Assembly (NCBI RefSeq): GCF_001857965.1
Contig: NZ_CP017774.1
Span: 2,108,001 to 2,172,000, forward strand
DNA length: 64,000 nt
Reading direction: 5' to 3'
From: Flavobacterium commune
GTDB lineage: Bacteria; Bacteroidota; Bacteroidia; Flavobacteriales; Flavobacteriaceae
Part shown: positions 42,521 through 50,629 of the stretch, in pieces
Layout of the letters: every line of letters starts with the position of its first letter
Numbering within the stretch: position 1 is the first letter of the stretch
Made by a program: the position numbers and the translations under genes
Notes under the pieces: generated by a model
Told to the model about the DNA's origin: nothing
Database searches by the model: none
The model's input: only the letters and a program-made list of their open reading frames with translations

Positions 42521-42928
42521 ATGGCAAAACAAATATGGCTTAATCTTCCGGTAAAAGATATTAAGCAATCGAAGCTGTTTTTTTCTAAACTTGGTTTTTC
42601 TTTTAATGAGCAACACGATACGGAATATTCAACTTGTTTGTTAGTAGGGGAAAATAATTTTGTAATCATGCTTTTTGAAGAAACGATGTTTCAGGATTTT
42701 ATAAAAAATAAAGTAACTGATACCCAGCAAAGTTCAGAAGTGTTGATTTCAATAGATGCTGAAAGTTGGGAAGAAGTAGATGCAATTGCCTATAAAGTTG
42801 AGGAAGCTGGAGGAATCGTTTTTTCAAAACCGGCTTTAAGTCAGGGTTGGATGTACGGCTGTGGTTTTGCTGATTTAGATGGACATCGTTGGGGAGTTTT
42901 GTATATGGATTATAGTAAATTGTCTTAA
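42521..42928 (+). CDS. VOC family (glyoxalase-like) protein
   Basis: A 135-residue protein with two beta-alpha-beta-beta-beta units (WLNLPVKDIKQSKLFFSKLG; GCGFADLDGHRWGVLYMD). VOC proteins include glyoxalases, dioxygenases and resistance proteins, so the activity is not predictable. Metal-binding residues may be His28 (EQHDTEYS) and a His or Glu near the end (DGHRWG). It is second in the five-gene run. Confidence 0.88.
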   Translation: MAKQIWLNLPVKDIKQSKLFFSKLGFSFNEQHDTEYSTCLLVGENNFVIMLFEETMFQDFIKNKVTDTQQSSEVLISIDAESWEEVDAIAYKVEEAGGIVFSKPALSQGWMYGCGFADLDGHRWGVLYMDYSKLS

Positions 42929-42940
42929 ATATAATTGAAT

Positions 42941-43378
42941 ATGGAAACATTAACTTTTAAGGTTGAAATTCAGGCTCCCAGAGAAAAAGTATGGTCAGTT
43001 TTGTGGGAAGATGCGAGTTATAGAAAATGGGCTACTGTTTTTTGTGAAGGAACTTATGCTATAAGCGATTGGACTGAAGGAAGTATTATTCAGTTTCTTA
43101 CACCAAATGGTGAAGGAATGTACAGTGTTATAGAGGAAAAAATTGAAAATGAATATATGGCTTTCAAGCATTTGAGTATGATGAAAAATTTTGAAGTTTT
43201 GCCTGTTGATGCAGCAAATCAGGAATGGGTTGGGGCAACAGAAAGCTATCGATTGACAAGCAGTGACGGGATAACGGTTCTAAAAGCTACGGTGGATACG
43301 GTCGATAAATATGTTGACTATTTTAACACCACGTTTTTAAAGGCATTAATGATAATAAAAGAACTTTCAGAGGAATAA
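42941..43378 (+). CDS. SRPBCC family protein
   Basis: About 145 residues from the ATG at 42941 (METLTFKVEIQAPREKVWSV). A TTG two codons earlier is possible but less likely. The fold has the SRPBCC marks PREKVWSVLWEDASYRKW and TFLKALMIIKELS. It is third in the run. Ligand unknown. Confidence 0.85.
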   Translation: METLTFKVEIQAPREKVWSVLWEDASYRKWATVFCEGTYAISDWTEGSIIQFLTPNGEGMYSVIEEKIENEYMAFKHLSMMKNFEVLPVDAANQEWVGATESYRLTSSDGITVLKATVDTVDKYVDYFNTTFLKALMIIKELSEE

Positions 43379-43399
43379 TCATAATTTAAAATTGGAATC

Positions 43400-43834
43400 A
43401 TGACAACAATTAATCCGTATTTAATTTTTAATGGCAATTGCGAAGCAGCTTTTTTGTTTTACAAATCCGTTTTTGGAGGGGAATTTCCATATATCGGAAG
43501 GTTTAAAGATATGCCTGCGGGCGATAATACTCCTGAATTATCCGAAGAAGAAGGAAACCGAATCATGCACGTTTGTTTACCAATTGGTCAGGCTGTTTTG
43601 ATGGGAAGTGACAGTAATTCAGTCAGTGGTGATGTTGTTTTTGGAGGGAATGTTTCAATTTCGATTAATGTAGAAAATAAGCAGGAAGCCGATCGAATTT
43701 TCAACGGACTTTCAGATGGAGGAAATGCTTATATGCCGATGGCTGATACTTTTTGGGGTGCTTATTTTGGAATGTTTACCGATAAATTTGGAATCAATTG
43801 GATGGTGAATTTTGATAAAAACGAAAAACAATAA
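43400..43834 (+). CDS. VOC family protein (PhnB-like)
   Basis: A 144-residue protein of the PhnB/3-demethylubiquinone-methyltransferase-like group: INPYLIFNGNCEAAFLFYKS and the end TFWGAYFGMFTDKFGINWMV are typical. It forms a dimeric VOC fold. The activity is unknown. It is fourth in the run, 2 bases before the last gene. Confidence 0.9.
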   Translation: MTTINPYLIFNGNCEAAFLFYKSVFGGEFPYIGRFKDMPAGDNTPELSEEEGNRIMHVCLPIGQAVLMGSDSNSVSGDVVFGGNVSISINVENKQEADRIFNGLSDGGNAYMPMADTFWGAYFGMFTDKFGINWMVNFDKNEKQ

Positions 43835-43836
43835 GC

Positions 43837-44367
43837 ATGAGAATCATTAAAAAAATAGTATTTGGAATTTTAGCTTTCATCGTTTTACTTTTAATAGTGG
43901 CTTTGTTTATTCCAAAGGATTTTACGGTTTCCGTTTCGACAATTATAAACCAACCCAAAGCAGTGGTTTTTGATTATGTGAAACTAATTAAAAATCAGGA
44001 GGAATATAGTGTTTGGGTGATGCAGGATCCTAATGTTGTAATGACTTATACCGGTGTTGACGGTACCCAAGGATTTAAAGCAGCTTGGAATAGTAAAGAT
44101 GATAATGTGGGCGAAGGCTCACAGCAAATTGCAAAAATTACTGATGGCAGAATTGATGTCGATTTACATTTTGAAAGACCAATGAAAGGGGAAGCTAAAG
44201 CAGCTACTTTTGTAGAAACCGTTTCGGGAAATCAAACTAAAGTTACCAATGAATTTTATGGTCATGCCACTTACCCGATGAATTTAATGTCTATTATAGG
44301 AAAGAAATTTATAACAGATGCCCAAACTCAAAATTTAGCTAATTTGAAGAAAATATTGGAAGAATAA
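43837..44367 (+). CDS. Membrane-anchored SRPBCC (polyketide cyclase-like) protein
   Basis: A 176-residue protein with an N-terminal membrane segment (about 5-25, IVFGILAFIVLLLIVALFIP) and a SRPBCC domain (about 30-176; INQPKAVVFDYVKLIKNQEE, LHFERPMKG). It is probably held at the inner membrane, in contrast to the other four soluble products of the run. Ligand unknown. Confidence 0.88.
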   Translation: MRIIKKIVFGILAFIVLLLIVALFIPKDFTVSVSTIINQPKAVVFDYVKLIKNQEEYSVWVMQDPNVVMTYTGVDGTQGFKAAWNSKDDNVGEGSQQIAKITDGRIDVDLHFERPMKGEAKAATFVETVSGNQTKVTNEFYGHATYPMNLMSIIGKKFITDAQTQNLANLKKILEE

Positions 44368-44391
44368 ATTCTTTTTGTAAAATATATAGTT

Positions 44392-44424
44392 AAAAACCTT
44401 AATTCAATGAGTTAAGGTTTTTTT
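44392..44424. terminator. Bidirectional terminator between the SRPBCC run and the GH3 gene
   Basis: AAAAACCTTAA (44392-44402) pairs with TTAAGGTTTTT (44412-44422), with runs of A and T on both sides. It serves the plus-strand run and the minus-strand gene ending at 44423. Confidence 0.85.
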
Positions 44425-45949
44425 ATAAAATCACTTTTTCCTGCATGTTCTTTAACTGTTCCAGGTAATCTCTTTCATTAGATAATCTCGGGATTTTATG
44501 TTGACCTCCTAATTTGTTATTGTCTTTTAGCCAATCGTAAAATAAATTTTCTCTGGCCACATTAATTACCAAAGGATTTAGTGTCATGTTGTTGTAACGT
44601 TTGGCTTCGTAATCAGAATTTAGGCTTTGTAAAGTTTCGTCCAAGGCTTTTTGAAAAACAGCCATATCAGCCGGTTTTTTCTTGAATTCAATCATCCATT
44701 CGTGTGCTCCTTTTTCTTTTTCTTTCATGAAAATTGGAGCAACGGTATAATCAACTATTTCGGCATGAGTGATTTGGCAAGCTTTGGCTAGGGCCTGATC
44801 GGTGTTTTCGACCATTAATTCTTCACCAAAAACGTTGATGTGATGCTTGGTTCTTCCGGTAACTCTGATTCGGAATGGATTTAGAGAAGTAAAACGAACC
44901 GTGTCGCCTACTAAATAGCGGAATAAACCCGAATTAGTAGTAATCACAACAGCATAGTTTTTATTCAATTCCACATCGGCCAGACGGATAGTTTTTTGTT
45001 TTAACGTTCCAAAAGTATCCATTGGAATAAATTCGTAGAAAATTCCGTAATCCAGCATTAGCAATAAATCACTGGAATTATTTAAATCCTGGATGGCAAA
45101 AAAGCCTTCGGATGCATTATATATTTCGTAATATTTAAATTCTTTTTTAGGGAGTAAGTTTTGGTATTGTTCGCGATAAGGATTGAAACTTACACCTCCG
45201 TGGAAATACACTTCGAGGTTAGGCCAAATTTCGAACAAATTCCCTTTGCCCGTTTCTTCTAGCATTTTGTTCATCAAAACTAACATCCACGAAGGCACAC
45301 CGGCAAAACTGGTTACATTTTCTTTTTTGGTTTCGTTGATAATGGCAGCCATTTTAGATTCCCATTCGCTCATTAACGAAATTCGATTGCTGGGAGTACT
45401 GCTAAATTCTGCCCAAATAGGCATGTTTTCAATCAATATTGCTGATAAATCCCCAAAAAAACTATTGTTATCTTCATAGATTTGAGAGCTTCCTCCCAGG
45501 CGTAAACTCTTGCCTGTAAAAAGTTCAGAGTTTTCATTGTTGCTCAGGTATAGGCACAATAAATCCTTACTGCCTTTGTAATGGCAATCTTCGAGAGCTT
45601 CGTTGCTTACAGGGATAAATTTGCTCTTGGCATTGGTAGTTCCGCTTGATTTTGCAAACCATTTGATAGGTGATTCCCAAAAAACATTCTGTTCTCCCTG
45701 ACGTGTTCTCTCTATTAAAGGTTGTAATTCTTCGTAAGTAGCAATCGGAATTCTTTCTGCAAAAGTAGCATAGGAATTAATCGAAGCATAATCGTATTTT
45801 TTACCTAAAATCGTATTTTTTGCCGAGGAAATCAAATTCATAAGTAATTCTTCCTGAACCTCATTAGGGTATTTCAGGAAAAGTTCAATCTGATGGATTC
45901 GTTGTTTTAAAACCCAAGAGGCGAATGAATTGATAAGCTGTGTTGGCAT
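44423..45949 (-). CDS. GH3 auxin-responsive promoter family protein (acyl-acid amido synthetase fold)
   Basis: A 508-residue ANL-superfamily protein of the GH3 type: WFAKSSGTTNAKSKFIPVS is the ATP-binding loop, YNASEGFFAIQD the second nucleotide motif and FRIRVTGRTKHHINVFGEEL the third. In plants GH3 proteins conjugate jasmonate or auxin to amino acids. The bacterial substrate is unknown, and no partner gene is adjacent. Confidence 0.9.
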   Translation of the reverse strand: MPTQLINSFASWVLKQRIHQIELFLKYPNEVQEELLMNLISSAKNTILGKKYDYASINSYATFAERIPIATYEELQPLIERTRQGEQNVFWESPIKWFAKSSGTTNAKSKFIPVSNEALEDCHYKGSKDLLCLYLSNNENSELFTGKSLRLGGSSQIYEDNNSFFGDLSAILIENMPIWAEFSSTPSNRISLMSEWESKMAAIINETKKENVTSFAGVPSWMLVLMNKMLEETGKGNLFEIWPNLEVYFHGGVSFNPYREQYQNLLPKKEFKYYEIYNASEGFFAIQDLNNSSDLLLMLDYGIFYEFIPMDTFGTLKQKTIRLADVELNKNYAVVITTNSGLFRYLVGDTVRFTSLNPFRIRVTGRTKHHINVFGEELMVENTDQALAKACQITHAEIVDYTVAPIFMKEKEKGAHEWMIEFKKKPADMAVFQKALDETLQSLNSDYEAKRYNNMTLNPLVINVARENLFYDWLKDNNKLGGQHKIPRLSNERDYLEQLKNMQEKVIL

Positions 45950-45997
45950 TTTTAAAAAATTGGGTTATGAAATTTAGCTTAGGAGTAATAACTTTAC

Positions 45998-46027
45998 CAA
46001 AAATAGGAAAATTTACGAAATAGCAAA
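45998..46027 (-). promoter_or_regulatory. Predicted promoter of the GH3 gene
   Basis: On the minus strand TTTG at 46027-46024, 18 bases, then TATTTTTG at 46005-45998. Both elements match the consensus. The ATG is at 45949. Confidence 0.6.
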
Positions 46028-46046
46028 CTTAAAAAAACTAATCTTA

Positions 46047-46841
46047 ATGCAATACGAAGGAGTACTTACTAAAATGGAAACCGAATACGGAAACCCGATT
46101 CAATACTACTTGGTTTTTGAGAGTAGTTTTTTGAATGTAAACCAACTATTAGATAAAAATATTGCCATTAATTTTGTTGGTTTCCAATGTTTGAATTGTG
46201 GTAAAAAGAAAAAAATATTCCGTCAGGGTTTTTGTTACGATTGCTTTTATTCCAGTGCCGCTGTGGGTGATTGGATTATGAAACCCGAGTTGAGTACGGC
46301 GCATTTAGGGATTGAAGACCGCGACTTGGCTTATGAAGAAAAGGTGCAATTGCAACCTCATATTGTTTATTTGGCTTTGTCTAGTGAGATAAAAGTGGGT
46401 GTGACAAGAAAAACACAAGTTCCTACGCGATGGATTGATCAAGGAGCAAACGAAGCGATTGCCATTGTAGAAGTTCCTAATCGTTATTTGGCTGGAATTA
46501 CCGAGGTGGCTTTAAAGAATCATTATGCTGATAAAACCAATTGGCGCAAAATGTTAACCAATGATATTGAAGCAGTTGATTTAGTTGCCGAACGATTGAA
46601 ATTGGAGGATTTAATTCCGGCTGAAGTTCAGGAATATTTTTATTCGAATAAAAATGATTTGTACCAAATGGATTATCCTGTTTTGCAATATCCTTCTAAA
46701 GTTAAAAGTTTGAGCTTAGATAAAACGCCTAATTTTGAAGGGAAATTAACTGGGATAAAAGGACAATATTTGTTATTTGAAGACGGAACTGTTTTTAATG
46801 TTCGTGGTTCGGAGGGTTATGTGGTGAGTATTGAGGTTTAA
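46047..46841 (+). CDS. DUF2797 family protein
   Basis: A 264-residue protein with an N-terminal four-Cys zinc-ribbon-like site (FQCLNCGKKKKI, then GFCYDCFYSS). KVGVTRKTQVPTRWIDQGA, which recalls a GIY-YIG-like segment, is the DUF2797 signature. The function is unknown. It diverges from the GH3 gene and ends at a strong two-way hairpin. Confidence 0.85.
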   Translation: MQYEGVLTKMETEYGNPIQYYLVFESSFLNVNQLLDKNIAINFVGFQCLNCGKKKKIFRQGFCYDCFYSSAAVGDWIMKPELSTAHLGIEDRDLAYEEKVQLQPHIVYLALSSEIKVGVTRKTQVPTRWIDQGANEAIAIVEVPNRYLAGITEVALKNHYADKTNWRKMLTNDIEAVDLVAERLKLEDLIPAEVQEYFYSNKNDLYQMDYPVLQYPSKVKSLSLDKTPNFEGKLTGIKGQYLLFEDGTVFNVRGSEGYVVSIEV

Positions 46842-46877
46842 AAAGATTTTTATTAAGGATTCTTTCTTTTGATAAAA

Positions 46878-46921
46878 ACAAACAAGCCGTTTCAAATTTT
46901 ATTTTGAAACGGCTTGTTTGT
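46878..46921. terminator. Bidirectional terminator between DUF2797 and higA
   Basis: ACAAACAAGCCGTTTCAAA (46878-46896) and its complement (46903-46921): a perfect 19-bp stem with a six-base loop. A closely similar stem lies at 47755-47793. Confidence 0.9.
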
Positions 46922-46940
46922 TTAAAAAATTAAAGTCATA

Positions 46941-47300
46941 TTAACTCGCATTGTGTAGAAATACTTCTGCAGGAATGCTGAAATAGTTTTTTAGTTTCTG
47001 GGCCATTTTTAAAGTAATTTCCCTTTTTCCTGAAAGAATGGCTGAAACATGACCTTTACTTCCTATAATTGGCTCAAGATCTTTTGCTTTTATTCCCATT
47101 TCCTCCATTTTATATTTAATCACTTCTAAAGCATCGAGTTCTGGCAATTGATAATGTTTTTCATCATAATCTTTTATCAAAACAATCAATAAGTCCAATT
47201 CGTCACTTTCAGCAGTGTTGGGTTCTGCGTTGAATATTTCCATCATTCGTATTGAAGCCCTGTTGTAATCGTCTTCTGTTTTTAATACTTTCCAGTTCAT
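46941..47300 (-). CDS. higA: HigA-type antitoxin
   Basis: A 119-residue protein with an N-terminal helical part (ELDLLIVLIKDYDEKHY) and a C-terminal helix-turn-helix (about 65-115; MGIKAKDLEPIIGSKGHVSA then ILSGKREITLKMAQKL). It should neutralise the toxin encoded 2 bases upstream and repress the shared promoter. The order toxin-then-antitoxin is that of HigBA. Confidence 0.9.
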   Translation of the reverse strand: MNWKVLKTEDDYNRASIRMMEIFNAEPNTAESDELDLLIVLIKDYDEKHYQLPELDALEVIKYKMEEMGIKAKDLEPIIGSKGHVSAILSGKREITLKMAQKLKNYFSIPAEVFLHNAS

Positions 47301-47302
47301 AA

Positions 47303-47632
47303 TTAAATCTTTTTGTCTGTTAGGATTGCTGTGTCAAATGCAATTGTTTCTACATTTATTTTGTCATATTCTTTGTGTGTTCCAAACCAAATTACATAAC
47401 ATGCGCTTTGTAGAAAATTAACTGAAATAACCAAGCGAAAATCATTTCCTTTGATATTGAAAACTACCCGATTATTATTTACAACACTTGCATTTCCATA
47501 AACTTTTTTGAGTTCGTTGAAGTTGTTAAATTCCAGTTTTGAAAATTCATTATACCAAATGAGCAATTGTGTGGCTGCGATTGGATACTTTTTGATATAA
47601 AATAAAATCGTTTTCTTTACAAGGATTTTCAT
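47303..47632 (-). CDS. higB: HigB-type mRNA interferase toxin
   Basis: A 109-residue HigB_toxin (RelE-fold) protein: ATQLLIWYNEFSKLEFNNF, NNRVVFNIKGNDFRLVISVN and the end YVIWFGTHKEYDKI are the family blocks. Basic and aromatic residues (Arg in DFRL, His and Lys in THKEYDKI) fit ribosome-dependent mRNA cleavage. Its predicted promoter ends only four bases before the ATG. Confidence 0.9.
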   Translation of the reverse strand: MKILVKKTILFYIKKYPIAATQLLIWYNEFSKLEFNNFNELKKVYGNASVVNNNRVVFNIKGNDFRLVISVNFLQSACYVIWFGTHKEYDKINVETIAFDTAILTDKKI

Positions 47633-47636
47633 TTAA

Positions 47637-47671
47637 CAAAGGTAATTAAAAGTTTTCAATTTGCAAACTTT
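47637..47671 (-). promoter_or_regulatory. Predicted higBA promoter and operator
   Basis: On the minus strand TTTG (47667-47664), 19 bases, then TACCTTTG (47644-47637), a full consensus match. An inverted repeat AAAGTTT (47649-47655) / AAACTTT (47665-47671) overlaps the -33 element and could bind HigA. Confidence 0.6.
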
Positions 47672-47754
47672 GTTTCGGGTTATCCGTTTTAAAATCTGTT
47701 ATGTTTTAGTTGACAGTAGTGGTTTTTACCTCTGCTTTGTGTTAGATAAAAGTA

Positions 47755-47793
47755 AACAAGCCGTCTCAAAATAGTACTTTGAGACGGCTTGTT
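47755..47793 (-). terminator. Terminator of the AsmA gene
   Basis: AACAAGCCGTCTCAAA (47755-47770) pairs perfectly with 47778-47793 (16 bp) around a seven-base loop. It lies 20 bases after the AsmA stop on the minus strand. Confidence 0.9.
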
Positions 47794-47813
47794 CGTTAAA
47801 AAAAAGAGTATTA

Positions 47814-50474
47814 CTAATTCGTTTTTGTAGTATCGACTACTTTTTTCTTTTTGTTGAAGAGATTGTTTAATAAGTCAGTAGCCTTTGCTTTGACTTCCTC
47901 TTTAGCCTTAGTTTGCACTTCCGCTTTGGTGGCAGGAATAGTTGTTTTAGTGGTATCTCCTGCTTTTTTGTTTTTATTGATAATGTCAGTTAGGGCTGAG
48001 GTTCCTTTGTTAACTAGTTTCGTTTTTTGTTGCTGAATCAACTGATTGGTTAGATTCGTAGCCGCAGTTTTTAAATCGGTTGAAATTTTAGGTTTCGAAA
48101 AACTACCTGTTAGAATTGCATTGACAGGGATGTTTTCCAGTTTTTGTGCATCGGCAGCAGATAATTTTGAAATTAACGTATTGGCTTCTGTTCCCAGGTA
48201 TTTTGCCGGAACATTGAATTTGATGTTGTAATTCATGCTTTGGTCAAAACCATGAGTTCCGCCAATGGTTGCCTGAATATCCTGGTATTTTATATTGAAA
48301 GGTTTTACACTTACTTTTCCGTCTTTAAATGAAATTGCGGCTTTCAAATCGTTCAAATTGATTTTACTCATGTCTAAGAACTTGATGTTTGAAGTCAGAG
48401 CTGTCAACAGAGTTGAATTACTGGAATTGATAGTTGTAGAAAGAAATTGCCCCAATAAATCTCCTGTGATGGTTTTTAAGTCGGGAGTGAGTTCGTTTGC
48501 ATCCAAATTTCCATTTAATTTAATGGTAGAGTTAATTTTACCGTTAACAATTCCGGCAATAGGAGCCAGTTTTTTAAGCATGTCCAGTTGGGTAAAAGAC
48601 TGTGCAATATCTACTTGAGTTAAACCTAAATTCATATCGAATGTTGGTGTTTTTTCTTTGGTAGAAACCGCACCATTTAATCCGATAGAACCGCCAAAAA
48701 TGTTTGTTTTGATATTTTCCATCGTTAGTTTTTCGTCTTTAACGGTTAATTTTCCGGAAACATTTTTCAGTGTTAAATTATCATACAATACCGTATTGGC
48801 TTTTGCGGTAAGCGTACAATCCAGGAAAGCGGGGATTTTCATGGCTTCTGTCTTTTTCGCTTTTGCATTGTCGGTTGTTGTATTTGTTGTTACTGCTTTT
48901 GGTTTTTCTTCAGAAGTCACAAAATCATTAACAGCTAATTGATTTGAAGTCAGGTTAAAATTTCCTTGCAGGTTTTGATTTTTAAATATAAAACCATAGA
49001 AATTTTCTAAAACCCCCGTAACACTTAAGTCGCTTTTACCAGTTGAAGCATTAAATTGTTTTAAGTTCACTCTAGATGGGTTAAATACAATGGCAGCGTT
49101 GCTAATATTCATCGATTTGCCGTTTTCGTCAGTATATTTAAAGCCAGATAAGCTCATTGTACCGGCATTATTAATGTTTTGGTACTGACTTTTTTCTACC
49201 GATTGCATGTCAAATTTGGTAGTCACATCGGCTTTTAGAATTCCACTTAGCGGTTTTTCTAATTTGATAGGGTAGGCTTTCGATAAGTTTCCTAAGTTGA
49301 TTGTTCCTTTTAATGCAGCATCAACAATGGCGTTTTGGGTGATGTTTTTGATATTGGCCTTTGCATTAAAAACATCCTGATCAATGCGGAAAGAAAGCTT
49401 GTCTAAGTTGACATAGGTATCGTTTAAGATTCCCGTTTGATTGATGATTTTAGTGTCTATGATAATATTTTGTACTGATTTTGGCAAGTTAGGATATTGG
49501 AAAGAAGCGTTATTAGAAGCGATTTCGATGTTGAATTTAGGTACTGTGGTGTCCGAATACAATCCTTTGGCAAAACCGGCTACGGTAAAATCTCCTGTGG
49601 TTTTCACATTGTCTAAACTGGCTGCATAAGCCGCTGGAATAACACCTAAGAAGTTTTTAAAGGAAGAAGTAGGTGTTTTAAATTTCAAGTCGTATTCCTG
49701 ACCCGCATCGACTAATTGGATAAAACCGTCAAATTCTAATGGCAATTGATTGATTAAAGCCTTGTTTTCTTTGAAAGTGTATTTGCTTTTTTCTAAATCA
49801 ATTCCTAAAACGGCGTCTAGAGTCAAAGCAACATGGTTCATGTAATTGACCTTGTCCATGTCCAGACTTATTTTGGCTGTTGATTTGGTGTCCAAATCTA
49901 ATTTGGAAGCCGCAAAATCTCCGGTTCCTTCGTGATTCAGGCTGTCGATAAGCATTTTTATTTTCGAACTTTCATCAAAATATCGAAACTGAAAATTTTC
50001 CAGTTTATAATTCTGGATATTGAGAGCAAGCGGTTTGCTTTTAGACTCATCAGTGGAAGTTTTATCATCTTTTATGGCAATGTCATAATTCCCAATCCCA
50101 TCTTTATTGAAAATAATATTGATTAAACCGTTTTTAGAACTAATTCCGTCAATATTTATAGGTTCATTATCGCCTTTAAAAAGTTCTTTGATTGACATTT
50201 TTAAATTCAGTTCGCCTAATGCAACTAAAGTGTCGCCTTCAAATGGAGCTTTGTTGATGATAGCTAATTTTTCGATGGTAACATTAGCATTAGGAAAGTT
50301 TTTAAATAAACTCAAATCGGCATCGGCAAAACTGACTTTGGCATCCACTTTTTGGTTGATAGCGTCAATAATTTTAGCTTTTATCTGATCCTTAAAAAAA
50401 TAAGGTATTGCAAATAATGATCCTGCAACTAAGAGGATGAAGCTTCCTATAATTATCATTGTTTTTTTTAACAT
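47814..50474 (-). CDS. AsmA-family protein
   Basis: An 886-residue protein with one N-terminal membrane anchor (about 5-27) and a very long beta-rich periplasmic part. The start (IKAKIIDAINQKVDAKVSFA, FKNFPNANVTIEKL) and C-terminal repeats (TITGDLLGQFLSTTIN, GGSIGLNGAVST) are AsmA/YhdP-like. Such proteins form lipid-transfer bridges between membranes. The tail is Lys/Thr-rich and probably disordered. It has its own terminator. Confidence 0.87.
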   Translation of the reverse strand: MLKKTMIIIGSFILLVAGSLFAIPYFFKDQIKAKIIDAINQKVDAKVSFADADLSLFKNFPNANVTIEKLAIINKAPFEGDTLVALGELNLKMSIKELFKGDNEPINIDGISSKNGLINIIFNKDGIGNYDIAIKDDKTSTDESKSKPLALNIQNYKLENFQFRYFDESSKIKMLIDSLNHEGTGDFAASKLDLDTKSTAKISLDMDKVNYMNHVALTLDAVLGIDLEKSKYTFKENKALINQLPLEFDGFIQLVDAGQEYDLKFKTPTSSFKNFLGVIPAAYAASLDNVKTTGDFTVAGFAKGLYSDTTVPKFNIEIASNNASFQYPNLPKSVQNIIIDTKIINQTGILNDTYVNLDKLSFRIDQDVFNAKANIKNITQNAIVDAALKGTINLGNLSKAYPIKLEKPLSGILKADVTTKFDMQSVEKSQYQNINNAGTMSLSGFKYTDENGKSMNISNAAIVFNPSRVNLKQFNASTGKSDLSVTGVLENFYGFIFKNQNLQGNFNLTSNQLAVNDFVTSEEKPKAVTTNTTTDNAKAKKTEAMKIPAFLDCTLTAKANTVLYDNLTLKNVSGKLTVKDEKLTMENIKTNIFGGSIGLNGAVSTKEKTPTFDMNLGLTQVDIAQSFTQLDMLKKLAPIAGIVNGKINSTIKLNGNLDANELTPDLKTITGDLLGQFLSTTINSSNSTLLTALTSNIKFLDMSKINLNDLKAAISFKDGKVSVKPFNIKYQDIQATIGGTHGFDQSMNYNIKFNVPAKYLGTEANTLISKLSAADAQKLENIPVNAILTGSFSKPKISTDLKTAATNLTNQLIQQQKTKLVNKGTSALTDIINKNKKAGDTTKTTIPATKAEVQTKAKEEVKAKATDLLNNLFNKKKKVVDTTKTN

Positions 50475-50593
50475 GGCGACGGATTTTGTCTTAATAAAGA
50501 TGTTCTACTACAAAAATAAAGCATTAGCTGATAAGTAGTTTATAATATTTTCACAATATCTTACAATTTTTACCGGGCAATGCGGGATAAAAA

Positions 50594-50620
50594 AACCGTT
50601 TAAGAATGACTTAAACGGTT
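50594..50620 (-). terminator. Terminator of sppA
   Basis: AACCGTTTAAG (50594-50604) and CTTAAACGGTT (50610-50620) form an 11-bp stem, followed on the minus strand by a T-run. Confidence 0.85.
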
Positions 50621-50629
50621 AATTGTTTT

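Noticed and set aside
47851..50388. Several open frames on the plus strand opposite the AsmA gene
   Set aside because: They are antisense shadows of a long real gene, with no recognisable motifs.
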